Source: Talinum fruticosum (Eukaryota; Streptophyta; Magnoliopsida; Caryophyllales; Talinaceae). Taken from it: a stretch of DNA of 64,000 nt. The position numbers and the translations under genes are program-made. Location: assembly GCA_021018815.1 (NCBI GenBank), contig JAITYX010000074.1, positions 2,728,001-2,792,000 on the forward strand, given 5' to 3'. The notes under the pieces are model-generated. The model was not told the origin of the DNA. It was given only the letters and a program-made list of their open reading frames with translations, and made no database searches. Positions 37,584 through 47,731 of this stretch are shown here, piece after piece (the first letter of the stretch is position 1; every line of letters begins with the position of its first letter).

Positions 37584-38080
37584 CATGCACTTCTAAGCCT
37601 ACAGGAGCTGGAAGGTCGCGTAAATACCCATGTCCGCATGGGCACTCGCACTCCTAACTTAAGGTTAGGGGATCGCGCTCTCCGTGGGATGTTCCCTAGC
37701 GAGAATCATGCACTTCTAAGCCTATGGGAGCCGGAAGGCCGCGTAAAGACCCATGTTTGCATGGGCACTCCCACTCCTAACTTAAGGTTAGGGGATCGCA
37801 CTCTCCGTGGGATGTTCCCTACCGAGAATCATGCACTTCTAAGCCTACGAGAGCTGGAAGGTCAGGTAAAGACCCATGTTCTCATGGGCACTCGCACTCC
37901 TAACTTAAGGTTAGGGGTCGCGCTCTCCGTGGGATGCTCTTTAGCGAGATACTTACGTTCATGCACTTTCAAGCCTCCGGGAGGTGAAAGGTCGCGTAAA
38001 AGACCCACAACAACTTTACCGTGGGAAAACTCACTTTTTTCGAATCCAAGGCACATAAGGGCTGGAACGCCTTGAGGATC
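37584..38080 (+). repeat. Four tandem copies of a 123-bp unit
   Basis: CATGCACTTCTAAGCCTA starts at 37584 and 37707 and, with small changes, at 37830 and 37960. Each unit carries a near-palindrome CCTAACTTAAGGTTAGG, and the ATG-initiated frame MGTRTPNLRLGDRALRGMFP repeats in the 145-codon ORF here, which is a repeat artefact. Confidence 0.9.
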
Positions 38081-38648
38081 CTAGAAGGAATACGGGAGGA
38101 CTCATCCTCCCCGCATGAGCCCCAGAAGGACCACGAGAGAACTCATCCTCACCGCAAGAGTCCTTTTTAGCCCCAAGGGGCTCAGTAAAAATCATTCACC
38201 ACAAGCAAAGCGTCAACAATGGGATAGAAAAGCGAAGGGAAGTAAGGCTGAAAAAGTAAACTTCATTCATTCATTCATTCACTGAGGCAAGAGCGTGCAA
38301 CGCGCCATTATAAGAGAAACGAAAGCGTCGGAATTTCAAGATACTAAGCTACAACGCTACAGTTACACCACGACGCTACGATTACACTACTATGCTACAG
38401 TTACACTACTCGGACAGAAGGGGAGTCATGGCTACCACGTCACTTCTCCTTTGGAAGGTTCCTCTTCTTTTCCGCAGGGAGGCTGCTCCCCTTTGCCTTG
38501 GGCAAGTCCCTCCGGCCCTGAGAGGGGTGGGTAGAAAGGCTATCCACCGACTTGCCACTCTCCATAGGAAGATTAGAAGACGAGCTGACATTTGAAGCGG
38601 CCCTTCCTACCGCTGCCTTCGCTTGCTGAAAAGCTCGGGTTCGTTACC

Positions 38649-38943
38649 TGAAGCTCGACGAGGCGATCATGGTTGCGCTCCACCCAAGCCTCAAGAATAT
38701 CCCACTCAGGACGGATCATGGCTTGAAACAACCTATCATACTCATCACCATCATTTATCAACCTCAGCTTCCAAGCATTGTCGATGAGGAGCTGGTAGAA
38801 CGCCTCTGCGACAAAGGATGGCCGACGATGCTCAATCGTTGTTTACTCGGCCTCATCACGGTTGAAGCGAGGGCACAACTTCTCATATCCGAAAGGAAGC
38901 GCCCGGCGATCATTTTCTCCAAAGCAAGAGAAGGAGAAGAGTA
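38649..38943 (-). pseudogene. Antisense ORF remnant of the LTR element (aORF)
   Basis: Read on the minus strand, one frame gives FGENDRRALPFGYEKLCPRF, then SFVAEAFYQLLIDNAWKLRL, then DEYDRLFQAMIRPEWDILEA and WVERNHDRLVELQ, with a single internal stop near 38848. After VELQ comes GTAACG, a possible splice donor. Extra antisense ORFs near the 3' LTR are reported for plant Ty3/gypsy elements of the Tat type. The coherent protein-like frame supports one here. Its function is unknown. Confidence 0.6.
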
Positions 38944-39080
38944 AAGAAGTGGAAATTTGCTACCCTCGTCAAGATTCATCTTCTATTTATAAAGGTATTG
39001 GGGGCCAGAAAAGCGCAACGATAAAGGCTCCACATTCCGCCCACCTCGGGAAGCGTGCAAGTAGAACGTGAGGGGCTAAA

Positions 39081-39694
39081 TGATTCGGGTATTTCCCGGA
39101 CAGTTCCAGCTCACCTGCCACGTCACTAGCCAATTGTGCCTAATCAGTCGGATAAGGGGTATCGGCCCAAGCCAACCCTTAACGGGCCAGGTAAAGCCCA
39201 AAGCCCACTAGGGCTAGGGTTTCCCTTAAACCACGGTAAATTACTATTCTACCCCTTTAAAATCTCCCTATAAATACACATCATTTCCCAACTCCGTGGG
39301 GCATGTTTTTCCACATTCCACAAATCTCATCTTTCTCATAATCTCTCAAGCTTCTAAGTTATCAAGCTCTCAAGCTCTCAACGTTCATCAACGTTCATCA
39401 ACATTCATCAACATTTATCCCAAGAGTTTCCATCTTCAAAAAACCTCTCAACTCCCACGGAATTCCCCCACGCACATGGAGGAAGATTTCATCGATCCCT
39501 TCAATCAAGTCAATCACTAACTTGAGCATCGAAGGGGCGTTCCCGGGATCCACCACCCGGGCTTCGCCTTTGCAGGTTCAAGCAATCGCCATGCGAAATC
39601 GGAACGATCGTGCCACATCCTCATCACCGAAGCATTAAATCCTTCCTCTCTCCGAATCATCATCCACATCATCAAATCGTTTTCTCCGGAAACA
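39081..39694 (+). repeat. 3' LTR (614 bp)
   Basis: Begins TGATTCGGGT, ends GGAAACA and is followed by the target duplication GAATT. The match to the 5' LTR is interrupted by scattered single changes and small indels, so the insertion is not very recent. Confidence 0.95.
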
Positions 39695-39699
39695 GAATT

Positions 39700-40949
39700 C
39701 GTTCTAATCTTTGAAAAAGGTGGGGTGGGGTGGGGTTTTATTTTTTAATCTCTCAAAGGGTTATTTTTTAATCTTTCAAGAGATTGGGAAGGAAAGATTG
39801 ATTCAAACAACGCTGATAAAATTTCACCCGATCCGATTATCTGAAATTTGTTCGATTTAAAAAGTTTGAGTTTTGGGTATAATTTTTTTATCCGAATTTT
39901 AAATTTGGACGTAAAATTTTTATGTTTTTATTTTCCGAACCCGATTTTAATCTGAATTTAGATTTGTCCGGATAGCCCGATCCGAAAAGATTGCGTATCG
40001 GACAAAAAATTTCGTCCGATGACTGATTAATTTGTCCAATCCGATTTTGTCCCAAGCCTAAATTTTTGTCAGCTGGATCCAATCACCAACTTTAGAAAAT
40101 AATTTTTTGTTTTATTATAATTTTATAATTTTTTTAATTTTTTTAAAAAATAAATTTAAAAAATTTAATAATTCCAATCAAATTATATCATACTAGTTTA
40201 TGCCGGTACAAAAATACGGGATTCATTATTTAAAAAGTTATCTATACAAATGTAAAAATTTTAATTAGTTAATATACAGTTAAAGCTACGCCATATAAGT
40301 AAAGTTAATTTGTATTTTTATTCTGACATAAGTATTCTAAATTTTAAAAATAATTTATACACAATATAACACATATTAAGAAAGAAAAACAATTTAATAT
40401 TCCTAAAGTGGAATATAAAGGAGTTACTCCCAAGGTGGAGAAAAAAATATATAATACTGAAGATAAAACGATAAAAGATATAATTTAAAGCCAAATTAAG
40501 AATTGCTTTGTAAATAATTAATTCAAATTGAAACAAATTAATACAATAAAAAAATTATTAAGAGATAAGACGATTTGAAAACAAAATACCATAAATAATA
40601 TTTTTCTTAACCATTTTCGTTTAGATTCTTGGATAAAAATAACACCAACTCTGTGGCTATTGGTTGAAAATAATATAAATTATTTTATTGAATGTCAGCA
40701 CATAAAACTTAACCCCATTTAGTGCCATTAAAATACCATTGAATTAAGAAGCGTGTTGCGATAGCATGGTAAGTAAAGTTGGTCACGTGGACAACAGAGT
40801 TAAATATATATTTAACATTGATTCTTTTTATTTGTATCAATACATTTAAAAAATTGTTAAAAAATCATGGTAAATAAATTAAGTGACTTGCCACCTACAT
40901 AAGCAACATTACTTAGCACGTCATTGCTTCACTGAATCACAACCCGTTT
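39700..40949. other. AT-rich intergenic DNA
   Basis: No gene. 39805-40080 carries the dispersed AT-rich repeat also seen near 4980 and 52450. Confidence 0.5.
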
Positions 40950-42450
40950 GAAGGTTTGCTCTTGGAGAAAATTAGTCACTCTAAAGAGGGGTGAATAGGG
41001 TGATGAGGAAATTTGAACAATAAATGGAAGATTAAAGTTTTAAAGCAAACTTTAAGACTTTCCGAGTGGAGATTGAACTCAGAAAAAGTATGAACTCAGA
41101 ATTTTACGTGGAAACCCTCCTAGGGCAAAAAACCACGGCTAGTGCTAATCCAGGCACCAACTCAAATCCACTATTTTAAATCCACAAAATACAATAGACA
41201 CTCAACCAGAATTGCTCCCTTAGACAATTCCTAACAAGGTTTTCCTAGACTCGAAGTTCCCTTATCTGATCTATTACTTCTTAATTGAGGTAACCTTTAC
41301 AGTTAGGGACAAATGAGCTGAGTTAACCCTTACAGCTCAATCAAGGGACCTTACTCAGAAAGTAAGAATGAAAGTTGTGACTGATTACAAGACCTTACAA
41401 CTCAGAAAGATGTTAAATACAGAGTTGGAGTTGTAAGTAGAAGATTGAATATGAATATAGAGACTTTCGCTTAAGTATGTATATTGACAATGGTTCCAGC
41501 AATCTTCAAGTCTTGAGAGTTGGTTTCTATTTATAGATGACCAAACAGTTTAGCCGTTGTGACTATCTTCTTATTAGAAGTCCTCTCGTGACCGTTGTAA
41601 CGGTTCTTCCGAGTCACTCGAAAAGATCCGTTCAGTTGTGAACGTTGTGTAATGACTCTTGACTCCTTAGGATGTCCCAATCCAGTGGTGTTGTCTGAAA
41701 AGTAAGGTGGAAACCACCGTTGAGCTTAGCGTTGAAGATTTCCAATTTTGGAAACAGACAACCCCGATACGGTTTATGGGCCTTGGTGAGAAGTAGAAAA
41801 AGCCTTGTCTGCTAGCGATTTGACATCTTGAAATCGGTTACTTTTGTAGTTCAAAAGTAGGATAACCTCGTTTAAATAAACTACAAAAGTAAATTAATTT
41901 TGGTTCTCAAAGTATAAAATATTTTGGTCCAAGATTAGACACAGATAATAATTTAATTAAGATAATTAAGTGCATAATTATCTGAGTCAGAAAGGAATAG
42001 AATTTTTTGAGTGTAATATTCATTATACTCAAATTTCATCTGAGTCTGTTTGCAGAAAGATCAAGTTAGATAAAGAATATCAGAGTAAGAGTGTTTGATC
42101 TAGACAGATAAAGTTCAAACAAAACAAGCTGACTAGAAGAGATGAACTAATGCAGTAATTCACCTGAACTTGGAATACAGAGTCAGACCTGAGTTTAAAT
42201 GTGTTAGAGTGAGTGTTTGAACATGCGATAAATCTGAGTGTTGTCTGAGTGGCTCAGAACTACAAATGTGAACAGACGAGCAAGAGTATGCTTTCTGAGT
42301 CGGTTATAATTAAATGAAAACATATGTCATAGTTTCCGTAACACTCGAGAGAAGGTTTTGTATCACTCAGAAAAGTTTATATATCACTTAGAATGACTTG
42401 AAATCAAAACTTACAAGAGATGAAGTTTGTACCTAATTCCTTGATAGTAT
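40950..42450. repeat. 1.5-kb dispersed repeat, copy 2
   Basis: Same family as 32318-33807, starting GAAGGTTTGCTC and containing GGGTGAATAGGGTGATGA, ACGTGGAAACCCTCC, AACCTTTACAGTT and GAGTC-rich stretches in the same order. More diverged. No ORF and no clear target duplication. Confidence 0.7.
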
Positions 42451-43364
42451 TCAGAATGTTATACATGCAAAGTCTGAGTCTTCACCGTTAACTTGGCAGT
42501 ATATTATGTTGGCATTAAATAGACTTAAAGTTCATACTGGTATCAAAGAAAAAGTTCATATTGTTTTATTTTAATAGCCCAAAGGTTTGTATTATTTTCA
42601 TCCAATCCTTTTAATTTATAATTTCAAATATTTTATAGTTTGTATCATTTTTTCCTTGAAATCATCATCAGACAAAAAAATTGATATGACATATACAAAG
42701 TCCAACCATAATATTTTATGAGGATTCTTTTGTATTTTACAAAAGTAAAAATTATTATTTGAGCTTGTAAATTATAAGCAGAAAAAATAATAACTACCTA
42801 AGTTTTTAGAATGATCAAATTATCTATACACATATTTTAGATTAATATCAATATTTTTTATTTTTTGACATTCATCCTAAAATTATAAATTATATTATGT
42901 ACCCTAATTTATAACCGAACTATCATAAATGATTAATCACCTATCATTTTTATATGAGAATTGTTTGGCAAGAAATAATTATAAATTTGAATAATTATTT
43001 TATTTATTTATTATAATTTCTTCACTCAAATAGACACCCCACCCCGAAATGGTTGTTCCTTTGCCTTCTTATTTAGTAATTTGCTCAACTTGATCGAACT
43101 ATCTATTGTCACCAATTGTCTTCGCCTTAGTCATCATTGTAAATTGGAATATTTGTTATATAAATTATCATAATTGGTGATATCAAATCATATAGGAGTA
43201 TCATATACTTATTATCAACAAAACAAAAAATGTCATACTTATATGATATATAAAAGAAGCTGAGGCAGAGAGTTTAGAGATATAAAGAATGCAAATACTA
43301 ATGTTAAATGAGTGCTAATGAATATAACTAATTAAATATTAAAGGATCATGTGTAATTTAAAAA

Positions 43365-43365
<1 letters not shown>
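42451..43365. other. AT-rich intergenic DNA
   Basis: Nothing recognised. Confidence 0.5.

Positions 43366-43444
<79 letters not shown>
43366..43444. repeat. Palindromic (AAT)n(ATT)n microsatellite
   Basis: About 13 AAT units run directly into about 13 ATT units. The switch at 43404/43405 makes a nearly perfect 39-bp-arm palindrome. Confidence 0.95.
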
Positions 43445-43446
<2 letters not shown>

Positions 43447-44506
43447 TTAAAATCATAGCAAACGGGAGGGAAATTATTTCGATTATTTACTTTGAGAAGG
43501 GATTTAATATCAAGTGTTTGGAAAAATTATTTAAATTGTAATATAAGATTGAAGAGCCTAATTGAAGGAATAGTTGTCATGTCATATATTTGAAAGTGAA
43601 GTTTTTTTTTTTTTAATATAGAAGAAGTCATTTTGAATATGGTAATATAGATATTTTTTTATTTAAATGATAATTTTGAATATGGTATATATTTAAAAAA
43701 TTGAATATGATGTAACGCCCGACCCCGGATAGGGACGCCACATCGCCAGGACCCTTTTCGAGGATCCTTAACGCTGATCTAGGGAACAACTTGGCAAACA
43801 TAACATATTTGGTAAATTGTTGAAAGTTGAGCTAAAAACCCCTTTCTTTTTCGATAGACAAGCTACGATGAGTCTTGAGCCCACACGGCTTCACATTAAC
43901 TTTTGGGTTCGGACAACCTTACACCATAAAACAAAGTACAATAATAACGGAGTTTTGGTGAGACCACTAAGGCCAAATCAGAGCGTTTACAAATGCCAAC
44001 CTATATCTAGCTACAAACATGCTTGATTACCAAATAAGCCTTACATATCATGCTCAAAAGCATACACAATTAAACATAAGCAATCATTGCATTTAAAATT
44101 CCTTGTATCTAAAAGAGTATCAAAACGGCCTCCATAATGACAACATTTTTCAAGAAGCTCACTGTTTCTCTGGATCTGAAAAGATGAAAAAGTAAGGGAA
44201 TGAGCAACCACAGCTCAATGGGAGTCCTTCGCCTCCCAAAAACCAAACTAACTTTGCATGCTGACATATATATAGTATAATAGCAATCAATACTTAATGA
44301 CCATAATATTAGTAATCAAGTCGTATCATAAAAATAATCTTACCTTACTCCACCCTTAATCGAATGGGAAAGCCATAATGCATTTGAACTCCAGCGAACC
44401 ACATTTCCTTCATAAGTGTGACCAATCAATTCCCAATCTAAAACTTAACTTAATTTTTATCATCTTTAATTTCTTTGGGCAAAAACTAGTGCCCTGGTAC
44501 TCAAAT

Positions 44507-45118
44507 GACGCCTGTGAGCCAACCCAACGTACTACGGTACTGGGATTCGGAACCACTCACGCGTGTGTACAAGTTTCCTATCCGGGAGGACTTGTAATCT
44601 AGGAGTGAAAGCTGCTGCCCTCAGGGCGGAATATGTCATATTCCTAGATTTTGTATTTCGACGCCTATGAGCCGACCCAACGTACCACGGTACAGGGATT
44701 CGGAACCACTCATGCGTATACCCAAGTTTACTACCCGGAAGGACTTGTAATCTAGAAGTGAAAGCCGCTATCCGTGGGTCAGAATATGTCACCTTCCTAG
44801 ACTTGGTATTTCGACGCCTGTGAGCCGACCCAATGTACGACGGTGCAGGGATTCGAAAACACTCACACGTACACTCAAGCTTCCTATCCGGGAGGACTCG
44901 TAATCTAGGAGTGAAAGCCGCTACCCTCAGGCCGGAATAAGTCACCTTCCTAGATTTCGTATTTTGACGCCTGTGAGCCGACCCAACGTACCACGGTACT
45001 GGGACTCGGAATCACTCACGCGTATACCCAAATTTACTATCCGGAAGGACTCATGATCTAGGAGTGAAAGCCACTACCCGTAGGCCGGAATATCACCTCA
45101 TGTCACCTTCCTAGATTT
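44507..45118 (+). repeat. Four tandem copies of a 153-bp unit
   Basis: GACGCCTGTGAGCC(A/G)ACCC starts at 44507, 44660, 44813 and 44966, with exact 153-bp spacing. Each unit contains CACTCACGCGT-like, AATCTAGGAGTGAAAGCC and CACCTTCCTAGA blocks. It lies inside the 3.2-kb element. Confidence 0.95.
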
Positions 45119-45339
45119 CGTACCGGCAAAGTGCTCAAACCCAAGAAATCAACTTTCCATTTAACGTTATGGTTGTTATCTCTATCGTTTCTTCACATAT
45201 GTATTTGGTAAATTGTTTCATGAGGCCTAAAGCCATACTTCAAGTCTTAGACTCTATTCTCGACACAACATACAAGGTTTACAAGCATCACGGGACAAAG
45301 CCCACAGGTTGTGGGGGTCCAAAATTGCTTTGGAGGTCT

Positions 45340-45680
45340 CCACAGACCTTCCCACAGCCCGTGGAGATCTATGGTTGGCTCTAAAGGTCACCAAGGGCCT
45401 TCCCATGGTCAGTGGGAACTTCTGGGAGCCACCACGGACTACCCCACAAACGGTGGGCCGCGGTGGCTATTTTGCGCTAAATAAAGCGCTGCTGGCCACC
45501 ACGGCCTATCCCACATCCTGTGGGCGCATCCATGGTGTTAAATAAATCGCTACTCGCCACCACGGCCTACCCCACATCCTGTGGGGGTACCCGTGGTGGG
45601 TGTTTTGGGTTAAATAAATTGCTGCTGGCCACCACGGCCTACCCCACATCCTGTGGGGATACCCGTGGTGGGTGGCAGTG
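45340..45680 (+). repeat. Dyad-rich tandem repeats, 60-73 bp
   Basis: CCACCACGGCCTA(C/T)CCCACA with CCTGTGGG and CCCGTGGTGG arms recurs at about 45496, 45556 and 45629, with earlier diverged copies. Each unit can fold: CCACCACGG pairs with CCGTGGTGG and CCCCACA with TGTGGGG. Confidence 0.85.
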
Positions 45681-46988
45681 GCTCCCAAACTCTATTTTCT
45701 TATCTTGTACCTATCTTGTCCTTGTGGGATGTCTATGAAAGGTTCATTTCAGCATTTTAGGTAACATATTAGCTCAATAAAACCCATTAAAATACACATG
45801 CAAGAGACATACTTTGCATACCAAGTTTTGGGCAAACACATATTTTCGATTTTCAATCCCCAAGAACGTTATAACAAGTATATTCTCTAACAAATGTCAA
45901 ACCCAACCTCAACAAAACCACAATTTCACAAAGATTTAAACATATTTGATACACTTTCATCTTCATGCATGAAATTTTACCAACAAAATAGAAGCATAAC
46001 CAAGTACATGATGATGATCATGTTTCTACTCATTTTCCCTCTCTAACATCCTCCTACCATATTAATGAACCACTCCAAAACACATGCATGCAACAATTTC
46101 TTGAAGTTTTGAGCGTTCAAGGTTGGTATACAAGCACATTTACGAAATTCATTTTGGTTGGAAATTAATATAGATTAGGGATAAGAAGGAAACCCACCTT
46201 AATTATGATCGGTGTTAAGTCCTTGATGGTTGTATTCTTGAACCTTTCTTCTATTTTTTTATCTTTGTTCTTACCTCTTTCCTTAGCGAAAGTGGTTAAA
46301 GATTAAGGAGTTGAAGCTTGGACCAAGGGAGGTTGAAGCAAAATATCTCCTTTGATTTCCCTTCCCTTCTCTCTCTCTTCTCTCCTCCCTCTATTTGGAG
46401 TTGCTGGATTTTCTTTACCAGAGAAAATGAGCCCCCTTTGGTTTGTGCCTCACCTTTTTATCTATTCACCTGATTTGGAGTGGGTGCAATAATGGTGAAG
46501 TATGGGGGATTAGGAGCTAGTAGGTTAGGGATGATGCTTGCAGTAATAGGCTAAGAAAAGGGTACAAGATATCAGATTTTTTTTTCTTTTGCCTAAATGC
46601 TCATATTTTTTGAAAATATGAGCATGTTTTGCATGTTTAAAACTTAGGATGTTAATCAAGTTATGGTACTATTTCATCTAAGCAATTAGCAAGTCAAATA
46701 AATATTTTTATTTTTTTAGCTTACTCCTAATATTATTTCCAATTAAGGTAACCGTTAACTAATAAATTTGTAAATAAATACATATATATAAGCTAACTAG
46801 CACATTATAAATTTTATTATAACCAACTATTAAATTAAGTCGCTTAGAGAATAAATCATATATATTAATAAAATATTATTATTTTTTTCTTAATATTTTT
46901 TTTCAGGGCGCTACATATGATAATTGCATCATATTGCTAGTCATATAATATTTTGAATGTTTTTCTTCTTGGTGCAGTATGTTTTTTC

Positions 46989-46993
<5 letters not shown>

Positions 46994-47031
<38 letters not shown>
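46994..47031. repeat. (AT)n microsatellite
   Basis: Pure TA repeat of about 38 bases upstream of the kaurene oxidase gene. Confidence 0.95.
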
Positions 47032-47033
<2 letters not shown>

Positions 47034-47461
47034 TCTTTCTATAAGTGATATTTATGTGATTGAAAAATAAGTAATTTAGTTTGAATTTTAAAAAGGATAT
47101 AAAAAGAGAGGGAAGTAATTTTAGAATGATTGTTTAGACGGAATTTAATATGGTATAAGAAGTAATTTTAAAAAAATTTTAATTATAATATTAGATATAT
47201 AATTTACATAGCAGAAGATATTATGATTATTATTTTAAGACACCATTATATATAATATTGTATTTTAAACTTGGTAATAATAAGGACAAATTCAGAAATA
47301 AACCGACCTATTTGGATAGAAATCTCACCAGGACTCCTTCCATGATATTCATTTCCGTCTGTTTCCTATGGAGAGAGTGAACCAGACAGGTTCACAGTAC
47401 GTTCACTGTATTATAGACTCAGAAATGGCAATAATAGAGCCTTTTTTCACGCTGCTTTTGG

Positions 47462-47508
47462 TCTCCTCTCTCTCTCTCTCTCTCTCTCTCCCCCTCTCTC
47501 TCCATATA
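47462..47508. repeat. (CT)n tract in the kaurene oxidase promoter or leader
   Basis: CT repeat about 225-270 bases upstream of the ATG, typical of pyrimidine patches near plant transcription starts. Confidence 0.85.
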
Positions 47509-47731
47509 GCCAGACTCACGCTAGTCACTACATATCACATGCACGTTTGCTGCCTTTTCTGCTAAAAGACAAACCCACAAACTTCCCTCTCCCGCCCCCA
47601 ACGTTATTTCGTGCTTTGGCAAAATCCCATCATTCATCGCACTTGCTAATTTGAGACAACAAAGTCCAAACACATAAACCTAGATGCCCTTTCTCTCTCT
47701 GTCTTAAAAGTTTGTGAGGAGTGCCATTTCC

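Larger units (their letters stand above)
30438..39694 (+). mobile_element. LTR retrotransposon, gag-protease only, non-autonomous (Tat-like), 9.26 kb
   Basis: Two LTRs in direct orientation with the GAATT target duplication define the element. Order: 5' LTR, primer site, gag remnants (31090-34530), protease (34600-34915), a long non-coding part with minisatellites (35200-38450), an antisense ORF remnant (38649-38943), a purine-rich GAGGGGCTAAA just before the 3' LTR, then the 3' LTR. No reverse transcriptase, RNase H or integrase motif was found, so it depends on partner elements. Gag is broken by a 1.48-kb insertion and several stops. Gag and protease style and the antisense ORF point to the non-chromoviral Tat lineage, which is inferred. 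Confidence 0.88.
43711..46915. mobile_element. 3.2-kb element, probable giant solo LTR
   Basis: Starts TGTAACGCCCGACCCC, ends GGGCGCTACA, and is flanked by TATGA on both sides (43706-43710 and 46916-46920). TG...CA ends plus a 5-bp duplication are LTR-retrotransposon features. No coding domain was found inside, so a solo LTR from a Tat/Ogre-like element with very long LTRs is the simplest reading. Orientation is not fixed: CTTTTTATC/CACC motifs do not give a clear promoter. The inverted end decamers (TGTAACGCCC and TGTAGCGCCC) leave a DNA transposon as the alternative. Confidence 0.7.

Noticed and set aside
37584..38080. CRISPR-like regular repeats
   Set aside because: The units are long contiguous tandem repeats without unique spacers, in a plant nuclear retrotransposon.
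44532..44945. 137-codon minus-strand ORF
   Set aside because: Generated by the 153-bp tandem repeats, whose length is a multiple of three.
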